From: Crocinitomicaceae bacterium
Lineage (GTDB): Bacteria > Bacteroidota > Bacteroidia > Flavobacteriales_D > Crocinitomicaceae
Direction: 5' to 3'
Length of the DNA: 25,884 nucleotides
NCBI GenBank assembly: GCA_024643585.1
Contig: JAHEMP010000006.1
Span: forward strand, 1 to 25,884
The notes beneath the pieces were generated by a model, which was given only the letters and a program-made list of their open reading frames with translations, was not told the DNA's origin and searched no databases. A program made the position numbers and the translations under genes. Below are positions 19,919 to 25,884 of this stretch, piece by piece. Positions within the stretch are counted from its first letter, which is position 1. Each line of letters starts with the position of its first letter.

Positions 19919-20545
19919 TTAATTAAGAATCTTTTCGATAACTTCTAAAGAACTCTCTGCTAAAACTACTTTACGTGCGTTCAATACATCATACGTATTG
20001 AAAGAATCAGCAGTAACAACTTTTACTTTTCCTAGATTTCTAGAAGAGAAGTATACATTGTCATTTTTAGATCCAAGAATCAACAATACTTTTTGGTTTT
20101 CTAATTTTAAATTAGCCAACATTGCTTTAAACTCTTGAGTCTTTGGTGTTGTCATTTCCAAATCTTGTAAAACCATCACCGCATCGTTTTTCGCTTGTAC
20201 AGCAAAAGCAGACTTACGCGCCAATCTTTTCAATTTTACATTCAATTTGAAGTGATAGTTTCTTGGACGAGGTCCAAAAATACGTCCACCACCAATACGA
20301 GTACCAGACTTGATACTACCCGCACGGGCACCACCAGTTCCTTTTTGTTTTTTGATCTTTCTAGTTGATCCACTAATCTCAGCTCTTTCTTTGGCTTTGT
20401 GAGTTCCTTGACGTTTGTTAGCCAAGTGTTGTTTCACGTCCAAATAAATTGCGTGTTGATTTGGTTCAATACCAAAGATTCCATCCGAAAGAGTTACTTT
20501 TTTAGAAGTCGCTTTTCCTGTTGCGTCAAATACTTTAACTTCCAT
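19919..20545 (-). CDS. rplD: 50S ribosomal protein L4 (uL4)
   Basis: Large-subunit assembly protein whose extended loop reaches the exit tunnel; in E. coli L4 also represses the S10 operon. It has 208 residues (E. coli 201). The loop spans about 45-100 and contains KQKGTGGARAGSIKSGTRIG at 66-85, with the macrolide-contact motif KGTGGARAGS at 68-77 intact. The globular part includes LVLLILGSKN-like sequence (KVLLILGSKNDNVYFSSRNL). Its ATG overlaps the rplC stop by one base (TAATG). The cluster has no separate S10 leader, so E. coli-style L4 attenuation is not expected at rpsJ. Confidence 0.98.
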   Translation of the reverse strand: MEVKVFDATGKATSKKVTLSDGIFGIEPNQHAIYLDVKQHLANKRQGTHKAKERAEISGSTRKIKKQKGTGGARAGSIKSGTRIGGGRIFGPRPRNYHFKLNVKLKRLARKSAFAVQAKNDAVMVLQDLEMTTPKTQEFKAMLANLKLENQKVLLILGSKNDNVYFSSRNLGKVKVVTADSFNTYDVLNARKVVLAESSLEVIEKILN

Positions 20546-21159
20546 TATCTCTGAATTAATACGGTTGAACCTTTGGCTCCTGGGATAGAACCTTTAATTA
20601 CTATCATGTGTCTGTCTGTCATAACTTTCAAAATTTGAAGGTTTTCCATCATTACACGTTTGTTTCCCATTTGACCCGCCATGCGCATTCCTTTGAATAC
20701 ACGTGCTGGGTAAGAACAAGCTCCGATAGCTCCTGGAGCACGAAGTCTATTATGCTGACCGTGTGTCGCTTGACCCACACCACCAAAATTGTGACGACGA
20801 ACTACCCCTTGGAAACCTTTTCCCTTTGAAGTTCCTACTACATCAACGAACTCACCTTCTTCGAAAACATCAACATTAATGATGTCTCCAAGGTTTACGT
20901 TTTCAAAGCCTTTAAACTCCGCCAATCTTGATTTTGGAGTTGTGTTTGCTTTCTTGAAGTGTCCTTTTAGAGCATTTGGAGTGTTTTTTTCTTTACGTTC
21001 TCCAAACCCAATTTGAACTGCCTCGTAACCGTCTCGATCTTGTGTCTTTACTTGTGTAACGACGCAAGGACCTGCTTCTATCACTGTGCATGGTGTAGCC
21101 TTACCCTCGGCACTGTAGATGCTAGTCATGCCGATTTTTCGACCAATAATTCCTGGCAT
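20545..21159 (-). CDS. rplC: 50S ribosomal protein L3 (uL3)
   Basis: Early assembly protein whose long loop reaches near the peptidyl-transferase centre. It has 204 residues (E. coli 209). The start [20 protein letters not shown] is followed by the loop region [20 protein letters not shown] and [20 protein letters not shown], then [20 protein letters not shown], all family signatures. Loop mutations give linezolid or pleuromutilin resistance in other species; nothing abnormal can be called here. It follows rpsJ after 27 bases. Confidence 0.98.
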   Translation of the reverse strand: MPGIIGRKIGMTSIYSAEGKATPCTVIEAGPCVVTQVKTQDRDGYEAVQIGFGERKEKNTPNALKGHFKKANTTPKSRLAEFKGFENVNLGDIINVDVFEEGEFVDVVGTSKGKGFQGVVRRHNFGGVGQATHGQHNRLRAPGAIGACSYPARVFKGMRMAGQMGNKRVMMENLQILKVMTDRHMIVIKGSIPGAKGSTVLIQR

Positions 21160-21186
21160 ACTTTATTTATTAATTATTAAACTTAC

Positions 21187-21492
21187 TTAAACTTTAATCT
21201 CTACGTCAACCCCACTAGGCAACTCTAATCGCATAAGCGCATCTACTGTCTTCGCTGAAGAAGAGTAGATATCCAACAAACGCTTGTAAGCGCAAAGTTC
21301 GAATTGCTCACGCGCCTTTTTGTTGACGTGTGGTGATCTCAATACAGTGTAAATTCTTTTGTGTGTTGGCAATGGAATTGGTCCACTAACAACTGCACCT
21401 GTAGCTTTTACAGTTTTAACGATTTTCTCTGCCGACTTATCCACTAAATTGTGATCGTACGACTTTAATTTGATTCTAATTTTCTGGCTCAT
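21187..21492 (-). CDS. rpsJ: 30S ribosomal protein S10 (uS10)
   Basis: Small-subunit head protein; outside the ribosome the same protein (NusE) joins NusB in antitermination. It has 101 residues (E. coli 103). It starts [20 protein letters not shown]. The central block is [20 protein letters not shown] at 35-54, followed by [20 protein letters not shown] at 55-74, and the C-terminus ends [13 protein letters not shown]. It follows fusA by 9 bases with no tuf gene between them, unlike the E. coli str operon. Confidence 0.98.
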   Translation of the reverse strand: MSQKIRIKLKSYDHNLVDKSAEKIVKTVKATGAVVSGPIPLPTHKRIYTVLRSPHVNKKAREQFELCAYKRLLDIYSSSAKTVDALMRLELPSGVDVEIKV

Positions 21493-21501
21493 TTCTTAAA
21501 A

Positions 21502-23607
21502 TTAAGCGGTAACTTTTCCATTGATTTTTGCAACTACTGCCTCAGCAACATTTTTTGGTGCTTCTGCGTAGTGAGAGAATTCCATTGACGATGTTGCACG
21601 TCCAGATGAAATCGTACGTAACTGTGTTACATAACCAAACATCTCTGAAAGAGGAACGTCAGCTTTCAAAACTTTTGATCCTGCTCTGTCATCCATTCCT
21701 TTCATCAATCCACGACGACGGTTAAGGTCACCAACGATATCACCCATGTTAACTTCAGGGGTAACCACCTCCATTTTCATGATAGGTTCCAATAAAATTG
21801 GAGATGCTTTTTTCAAAGCTGCTCTGTAAGCCATTTTCGCACAAATCTCAAAAGACAAAGCATCTGAATCGACAGCGTGGAAAGAACCGTCTGATAAAGT
21901 AACTTTCATCGCTTCAACAGGGAATCCAGCTAATACACCATTTTTCATTGATTCTTTGAATCCTTTTTCTACTGAAGGAATAAACTCTCTTGGAATAGTA
22001 CCACCTTTAATGATGTTAATGAATTCCAATCCTGTTTTTTCTGGATCGTCTTGTGGTTCGATACGAACAACGATGTCAGCAAATTTACCACGACCACCTG
22101 ATTGTTTTTTGTAAACTTCACGGTGATCAACTGGAGCAGTGATGTTTTCACGGTAAGTAACTTGAGGCTCACCTTGATTAACTTCTACTTTAAATTCACG
22201 ACGTAAACGGTCGATAATGATATCCAAGTGCAACTCACCCATTCCTGAGATAATTGTTTGACCTGACTCTTCATCAGTATGAACTTGGAAAGTAGGATCT
22301 TCTTCAGCTAATTTACCTAAACCAACACCCAATTTATCTTGATCGGCTTGCGTTTTAGGTTCAATAGAAATTCCGATTACTGGATCTGGGAAGTCCATAG
22401 ACTCCAATACAATGTGCGCATTTTCAGCACAAAGAGTATCTCCAGTACGGATATCTTTAAATCCAACAACCGCACCAATATCTCCTGCTCCTAACTCATC
22501 AATTTGATTTTGTTTGTTAGCGTGCATTTGGAAGATACGAGAAATACGCTCTTTGTTATTTGAACGTGTATTGTATACATAAGAACCAGCTGGCAAAACA
22601 CCAGAATAAGCTCTAACGAAACATAAACGACCAACGAAAGGATCCGTTGCAATTTTAAATGCCAAACCTGCAAATGGTTCTGTAACCGATGGTTTACGAG
22701 AAGTTGGCAAATCTGTTTTTGGATCAATTCCATCAATAGAACCGATATCCAATGGAGAAGGTAAAATTTCCATTACCATATCCAACATCGCTTGAACACC
22801 TTTGTTTTTAAAGGCAGAACCACACATCATTGGTACAACTTTACCAGCGATAGTAGCTTCACGCAATGCGTCTAGAATTTCTCTTTCTGTTAATGAATTT
22901 GGATCTTCGAAGTATTTCTCCATCAAAGTATCATCAAATTCTGCTACAGCTTCAAGTAATTCTTCTCTTAATTGTCTTGCTTCATCAACGATATCAGCAG
23001 GAATTTCAATTTCTTGAAACGTCATACCCATATCTTCCTCGTTCCAAGTGATTCCACGGAAGTTAATTAAATCAACTACTCCTTTGAAATCATCCTCAGC
23101 ACCAATGTTGATTTGCAACGGCAATGCATGGCTTCCTAACATTTCTTTCACTTGTTTACACACGTTTAAGAAATCTGCACCTTGACGGTCCATTTTGTTT
23201 ACGAAACCAATTCTTGGAACATTATAGTTGTTTGCCAATCTCCAGTTAGTTTCAGATTGAGGTTCAACACCATCAACTGCTGAAAATAAGAATACCAATC
23301 CATCCAATACACGTAACGAACGATTTACCTCAACGGTAAAGTCAACGTGTCCCGGAGTATCAATGATATTCATATGATAATCTTGCCCTCGGTATTTCCA
23401 TGTAAGGGTTGTAGCAGCAGAAGTAATGGTAATACCACGTTCTTGCTCTTGCTCCATCCAGTCCATTGTTGCTCCACCGTCGTGTACTTCCCCAATTTTG
23501 TGATTCACACCACCATAATAAAGGATACGCTCAGTAGTTGTTGTTTTACCCGCATCAATGTGGGCAGCAATACCGATGTTTCTTGTAAATTTTAAGTCTC
23601 TTGCCAT
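21502..23607 (-). CDS. fusA: Elongation factor G
   Basis: GTPase that moves tRNAs and mRNA after peptide-bond formation and helps recycle ribosomes. It has 701 residues (E. coli 704). G motifs: G1 AHIDAGKT at 15-22, G2 RGIT at 57-60, G3 DTPGH at 83-87, G4 NKMD at 137-140, G5 SAF at 264-266. Domain II follows ([20 protein letters not shown]), then domains III-V, including [18 protein letters not shown] and the domain IV block [15 protein letters not shown]. The C-terminus [20 protein letters not shown] is standard. It lies 6 bases after rpsG and 9 before rpsJ. As the str-operon copy it is the housekeeping EF-G. Confidence 0.98.
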   Translation of the reverse strand: MARDLKFTRNIGIAAHIDAGKTTTTERILYYGGVNHKIGEVHDGGATMDWMEQEQERGITITSAATTLTWKYRGQDYHMNIIDTPGHVDFTVEVNRSLRVLDGLVFLFSAVDGVEPQSETNWRLANNYNVPRIGFVNKMDRQGADFLNVCKQVKEMLGSHALPLQINIGAEDDFKGVVDLINFRGITWNEEDMGMTFQEIEIPADIVDEARQLREELLEAVAEFDDTLMEKYFEDPNSLTEREILDALREATIAGKVVPMMCGSAFKNKGVQAMLDMVMEILPSPLDIGSIDGIDPKTDLPTSRKPSVTEPFAGLAFKIATDPFVGRLCFVRAYSGVLPAGSYVYNTRSNNKERISRIFQMHANKQNQIDELGAGDIGAVVGFKDIRTGDTLCAENAHIVLESMDFPDPVIGISIEPKTQADQDKLGVGLGKLAEEDPTFQVHTDEESGQTIISGMGELHLDIIIDRLRREFKVEVNQGEPQVTYRENITAPVDHREVYKKQSGGRGKFADIVVRIEPQDDPEKTGLEFINIIKGGTIPREFIPSVEKGFKESMKNGVLAGFPVEAMKVTLSDGSFHAVDSDALSFEICAKMAYRAALKKASPILLEPIMKMEVVTPEVNMGDIVGDLNRRRGLMKGMDDRAGSKVLKADVPLSEMFGYVTQLRTISSGRATSSMEFSHYAEAPKNVAEAVVAKINGKVTA

Positions 23608-23613
23608 TTCTAA

Positions 23614-24084
23614 TTAGAATCTAAAATGTGAGAATGCTTTGTTTGCTTCAGCCATACGCAATGTATCTTCTTTCTTTTTGAAAGCCGCTCCTTCTTCTTT
23701 CGAAGATGCGATGATTTCTGCTGCTAAACGCTGCGCCATTGTTTTTTCATTTCTTTTTCGTGCGTAACCAATCATCCACTTCATTCCAAGTGATTGTTTT
23801 CTACCTTCACGAACTGGAGTTGGTATTTGGAAAGTAGCCCCACCTACACGACGAGAACGAACCTCTACTGACGGTGTAATATTTTCCAATCCTTTTTTCC
23901 ATACATCTAAACCATCTTGGTCTTCGATTTTTCCATCTACGATATCAATCGCATCGTAAAAAATCTTGAACGCTAAACTTTTCTTTCCGTCTAACATCAA
24001 GTTATTTACAAACTTCGTTACCATTTCTTCTTTGAATCTTGGATCCGGAAGGATGGCAATCTTTTTGGCTTTTCTTCTTCTCAT
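23614..24084 (-). CDS. rpsG: 30S ribosomal protein S7 (uS7)
   Basis: Primary assembly protein of the 30S head, near the E site; in E. coli it represses its own operon. It has 156 residues, within the usual range. The start MRRRKAKKIAILPDPRFKEE differs from E. coli in detail but is common in Bacteroidota. The signature LMLDGKKSLAFKIFYDAIDI at 30-49 and VEVRSRRVGGATFQIPTPVR at about 73-92 are clear, with MAQRLAAEIIASSKEEGAAF and KKKEDTLRMAEANKAFSHFR at the end. It is 19 bases after rpsL and 6 before fusA. Confidence 0.98.
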   Translation of the reverse strand: MRRRKAKKIAILPDPRFKEEMVTKFVNNLMLDGKKSLAFKIFYDAIDIVDGKIEDQDGLDVWKKGLENITPSVEVRSRRVGGATFQIPTPVREGRKQSLGMKWMIGYARKRNEKTMAQRLAAEIIASSKEEGAAFKKKEDTLRMAEANKAFSHFRF

Positions 24085-24103
24085 TTCTTTAAACCTTTAA
24101 ATA

Positions 24104-24481
24104 TTATTTGGCTTTTGGTCTTTTTGTTCCATACTTAGAACGACGTTGAGTTCTTCCCTCAACACCAGCAGTATCTTCTGCTCCACGCACGATGTGGTAA
24201 CGTACACCAGGAAGATCTTTAACTCTTCCTCCACGTACTAACACCAATGAGTGTTCCTGTAAATTATGACCTTCACCACCAATATACGCATTGACCTCTT
24301 TTCCATTGGTCAAACGCACCCTTGCTACCTTACGCATAGCTGAGTTTGGTTTCTTAGGAGTAGTGGTGTACACACGCACACATACCCCTTTACGCTGTGG
24401 ACAAGAATCAAGTGCTGCTGACTTGCTCTTTTTAACCACTGCTGTTCTGCCTTTTCGCACTAACTGTTGAATCGTTGGCAT
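24104..24481 (-). CDS. rpsL: 30S ribosomal protein S12 (uS12)
   Basis: Decoding-centre protein that monitors codon-anticodon pairing. It has 125 residues (E. coli 124). It starts [20 protein letters not shown], with the loop [20 protein letters not shown] at 38-57 and [20 protein letters not shown] at 83-102. Lysines at 43-44 and 88, the sites where changes cause streptomycin resistance elsewhere, have wild-type identity. Asp89 is the usual methylthiolation site. It is the first gene of the 32-gene cluster, with a strong promoter about 55 bases upstream and a short leader holding a hairpin at its predicted 5' end. Confidence 0.98.
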   Translation of the reverse strand: MPTIQQLVRKGRTAVVKKSKSAALDSCPQRKGVCVRVYTTTPKKPNSAMRKVARVRLTNGKEVNAYIGGEGHNLQEHSLVLVRGGRVKDLPGVRYHIVRGAEDTAGVEGRTQRRSKYGTKRPKAK

Positions 24482-24517
24482 ACTGTAAAAACGTTAACTT
24501 TAATTAATAATAAAACA

Positions 24518-24537
24518 CCTCAAAACACTCTTTGAGG
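24518..24537 (-). promoter_or_regulatory. Hairpin at the predicted 5' end of the ribosomal transcript
   Basis: Read as mRNA, CCTCAAA (24537-24531) pairs perfectly with TTTGAGG (24524-24518) around GAGTGT. The predicted start site is at about 24536, so the transcript would begin with this stem. It ends 36 bases before the rpsL ATG and has no T-tract of terminator strength. It may protect the 5' end or bind a regulatory ribosomal protein; neither is shown by the sequence. Confidence 0.45.
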
Positions 24538-24541
24538 GGTG

Positions 24542-24571
24542 CAAAGATAGGAGATTAATTTTAGAAACCAA
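24542..24571 (-). promoter_or_regulatory. Main promoter of the rpsL-rplQ ribosomal cluster
   Basis: Read on the minus strand, TTG at 24571-24569 is followed by a 19-base spacer and TATCTTTG at 24549-24542, then C. This is the Bacteroidota consensus in its strongest form. The start site should be near 24536, about 55 bases before the rpsL ATG. I found no comparable promoter inside the 17-kb cluster, though short ones within genes could be missed. Confidence 0.85.
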
Positions 24572-24579
24572 GAGCTTAA

Positions 24580-24603
24580 GTGAAAAAAGTGGTATTTTTT
24601 CAC
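24580..24603. repeat. A-tract inverted repeat just upstream of the ribosomal promoter
   Basis: GTGAAAAAA (24580-24588) and TTTTTTCAC (24595-24603) are perfect inverted copies around GTGGTA. The repeat spans roughly -44 to -67 of the predicted start site, where an UP element would lie. As RNA it could also act as a weak terminator for the upstream gene, but the T-run is inside the stem, not after it. Confidence 0.4.
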
Positions 24604-24688
24604 AATAGGATGTTGAGAAGCAAATAAACAAATGGAAATAGTCTTAAACCTCGGATAAAAGAATCAAAGTTGAAATTTGGGAAACACC

Positions 24689-25690
24689 TTATTTTTTCAT
24701 CAATCGAAGCACTTGAGTCGAACTCTCTTTTTGAATAATAGCGAAAAATGTTCCTGGAGGATAAACAGATAAATCTATTTCTAAATTACTTGAACTTTTC
24801 TGTGCCGAAACAATTCGACCCAGTGGATCTTGAACAATCAACTCAAAGTCAGTATTTGAAAGATTATTAACTTTAAAAACCCCATCCGAAGGATTTGGTG
24901 ATACGGTAAATAGATCCGCTTCTTTTTCTTCAACTTCAAGATAGACGCCTTGAAAACAATCAACATTAGGATAAAGACTTAGTTGGACTGTACTATCAGA
25001 TTGATAACAGAGAAATCCATTTTGATAATAGTCAATTATTGTACTTGTATCCCTAAGACCCACATAAATCATACTTCTAAAGTTTAATGAAGGTCCGTAT
25101 TTTTCGTTAAAAACACCTTGGTAAAGAGGATACAAAAATGGCATAAATGAAGTTCCAAAAGGTGGAAAATCAGAACCATTGCTATAACAAGCAGTCGTAT
25201 TTATATGCCTTAGAGATAGTCCATTTACATTTTTATAATAAACCGAATCTACCCGCAAATAGGAATGATTATCCTGCAAATTGGTGTAATTTGCATTTGG
25301 ACCTAAATCCCAAACCTCACCCACGACTGCATTTGTTTTGTACGCTAAATGAAATGCTCCTTCTCGAAAAATGAAAACACTATCGTTTGAACTTCGCATG
25401 TACATATCCGGCAATGGAACAATTCCTGAATAAAAATAAGTAGTTGGACTTGTCGGTTCTTTTGTCGCGTATTCACCACTTAGTTTAACTGCCTGGACTC
25501 CTCCAACCGTAACTAATCCATTGACAAATGTTTTGGAATACCCATGTGGAACATAAAATAATGTATATTCATGATGCCAAACTGCTCCAGATTCAAAATA
25601 CTCGTTTTGAGCAAAAGTATTTTGGATATAACTAACTGAAAATATACCCAACAGAAGAATTATCCATGAAGCGTTTGGTTTAGTTTTCAT
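24689..25690 (-). CDS. Secreted protein of unknown function with T9SS type A sorting domain
   Basis: A 333-residue protein I do not recognise beyond its two ends. The N-terminus is a signal peptide (MKTKPNASWIILLLGIFSVS, then YIQNTFAQ), cleaved after about residue 27 or 28. Residues 29-255 are rich in Tyr, Ser, Asn and Thr with alternating hydrophobic strands, suggesting a beta-sheet fold, and contain Cys168, Cys228 and Cys245. Residues 261-333 are a T9SS type A domain (FTVSPNPSDGVFKV at 261-274, PLGRIVSAQ, YPPGTFFAIIQKESS, LRLMKK). It is probably exported across the outer membrane and released or anchored. It stands alone, with only a poor promoter match (TAAATTTTG near 25700) and no clear downstream terminator before the ribosomal promoter. 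Confidence 0.9.
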   Translation of the reverse strand: MKTKPNASWIILLLGIFSVSYIQNTFAQNEYFESGAVWHHEYTLFYVPHGYSKTFVNGLVTVGGVQAVKLSGEYATKEPTSPTTYFYSGIVPLPDMYMRSSNDSVFIFREGAFHLAYKTNAVVGEVWDLGPNANYTNLQDNHSYLRVDSVYYKNVNGLSLRHINTTACYSNGSDFPPFGTSFMPFLYPLYQGVFNEKYGPSLNFRSMIYVGLRDTSTIIDYYQNGFLCYQSDSTVQLSLYPNVDCFQGVYLEVEEKEADLFTVSPNPSDGVFKVNNLSNTDFELIVQDPLGRIVSAQKSSSNLEIDLSVYPPGTFFAIIQKESSTQVLRLMKK

Positions 25691-25787
25691 ATTTCAAAAT
25701 TTAGTGGCGCATTAACTATTGAAACGGTAAATGCGATTCATTGGTTGGGAATCACATTTTCTCCTGTCAATTAAAAAATAAATTTAT

Positions 25788-25818
25788 AAAAAAGGATGAA
25801 GTAAACCTCCATCCTTTT
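25788..25818 (-). terminator. Intrinsic terminator, probably of a minus-strand gene beyond the right edge
   Basis: AAAAGGATGAAG (25790-25801) and CTCCATCCTTTT (25807-25818) pair over twelve positions with one mismatch around TAAAC. On the minus strand the stem is followed by a T-run and further A/T sequence; on the plus strand only four T follow. It most likely ends a gene that enters from the right. Confidence 0.75.
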
Positions 25819-25884
25819 GAAATCCCTAAACCGAATAAGTCAATGTCTTTAAAAATCAATTATCACTCTGTCTGCTCAGGTGAA

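Noticed and set aside
25843..25884. Plus-strand ATG followed by 14 open codons to the right edge
   Set aside because: Too short to support, and the adjacent terminator points to a minus-strand gene; a possible minus-strand end (stop at 25863-25865) is equally unproven.

Overview
The window comes from a Bacteroidota chromosome, most likely the class Flavobacteriia. Three lines of evidence agree. Two proteins end in a type A sorting domain of the type IX secretion system (T9SS), which is confined to this phylum. The clearest promoters have the Bacteroidota form (TTG, a 19-20 base spacer, then TAnnTTTG) and genes lack Shine-Dalgarno sites. The ribosomal proteins carry phylum traits such as an L17 with a long acidic tail and a zinc-less L36. 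A Crocinitomicaceae/Fluviicola-like source is a guess. The DNA is AT-rich apart from a glycine-codon-rich stretch at the left edge.

Layout, left to right. Bases 1-774 (minus) hold the 5' part of a secreted glycine-rich protein gene that runs off the left edge. Bases 1006-3392 (minus) hold carA and eno, overlapping by 4 bases and read from a well-formed promoter at 3410-3440. Bases 3629-7228 (plus) hold a large secreted subtilisin-family protease with a T9SS tail, the only plus-strand gene. Two strong hairpin terminators (7241-7266 and 7378-7396) close the convergent protease and ribosomal transcription units.

Bases 7420-24481 (minus) hold 32 genes in one direction with almost no gaps: rpsL-rpsG-fusA-rpsJ-rplC-rplD-rplW-rplB-rpsS-rplV-rpsC-rplP-rpmC-rpsQ-rplN-rplX-rplE-rpsN-rpsH-rplF-rplR-rpsE-rpmD-rplO-secY-infA-rpmJ-rpsM-rpsK-rpsD-rpoA-rplQ. 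This is the str, S10, spc and alpha operons of other bacteria fused into one block. tuf, map and adk are absent from the places they hold in some other bacteria. The block starts at a near-ideal promoter (24542-24571) whose transcript should begin with a perfect hairpin. Its only large internal gap (76 bases, before rpsD) holds a foldable element that may be an S4 autoregulatory leader. rpmJ and rpmD are short genes placed here directly from the sequence.

Bases 24689-25690 (minus) hold an unrecognised 333-residue T9SS cargo protein, and a terminator at 25790-25818 probably ends a gene lying beyond the right edge.

Together the central genes make ribosomal subunits, the translation factors EF-G and IF-1, the SecY translocon channel and the RNA polymerase alpha subunit. 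Most of the window is conserved housekeeping sequence. The less ordinary points are the candidate S4 leader, the ALK-like glycine-rich protein, the protease between rplQ and carA, the S14 insertion and the 5'-end hairpin of the str transcript. I found no clearly new multi-gene system, no CRISPR array, no tRNA or rRNA and no insertion sequence.
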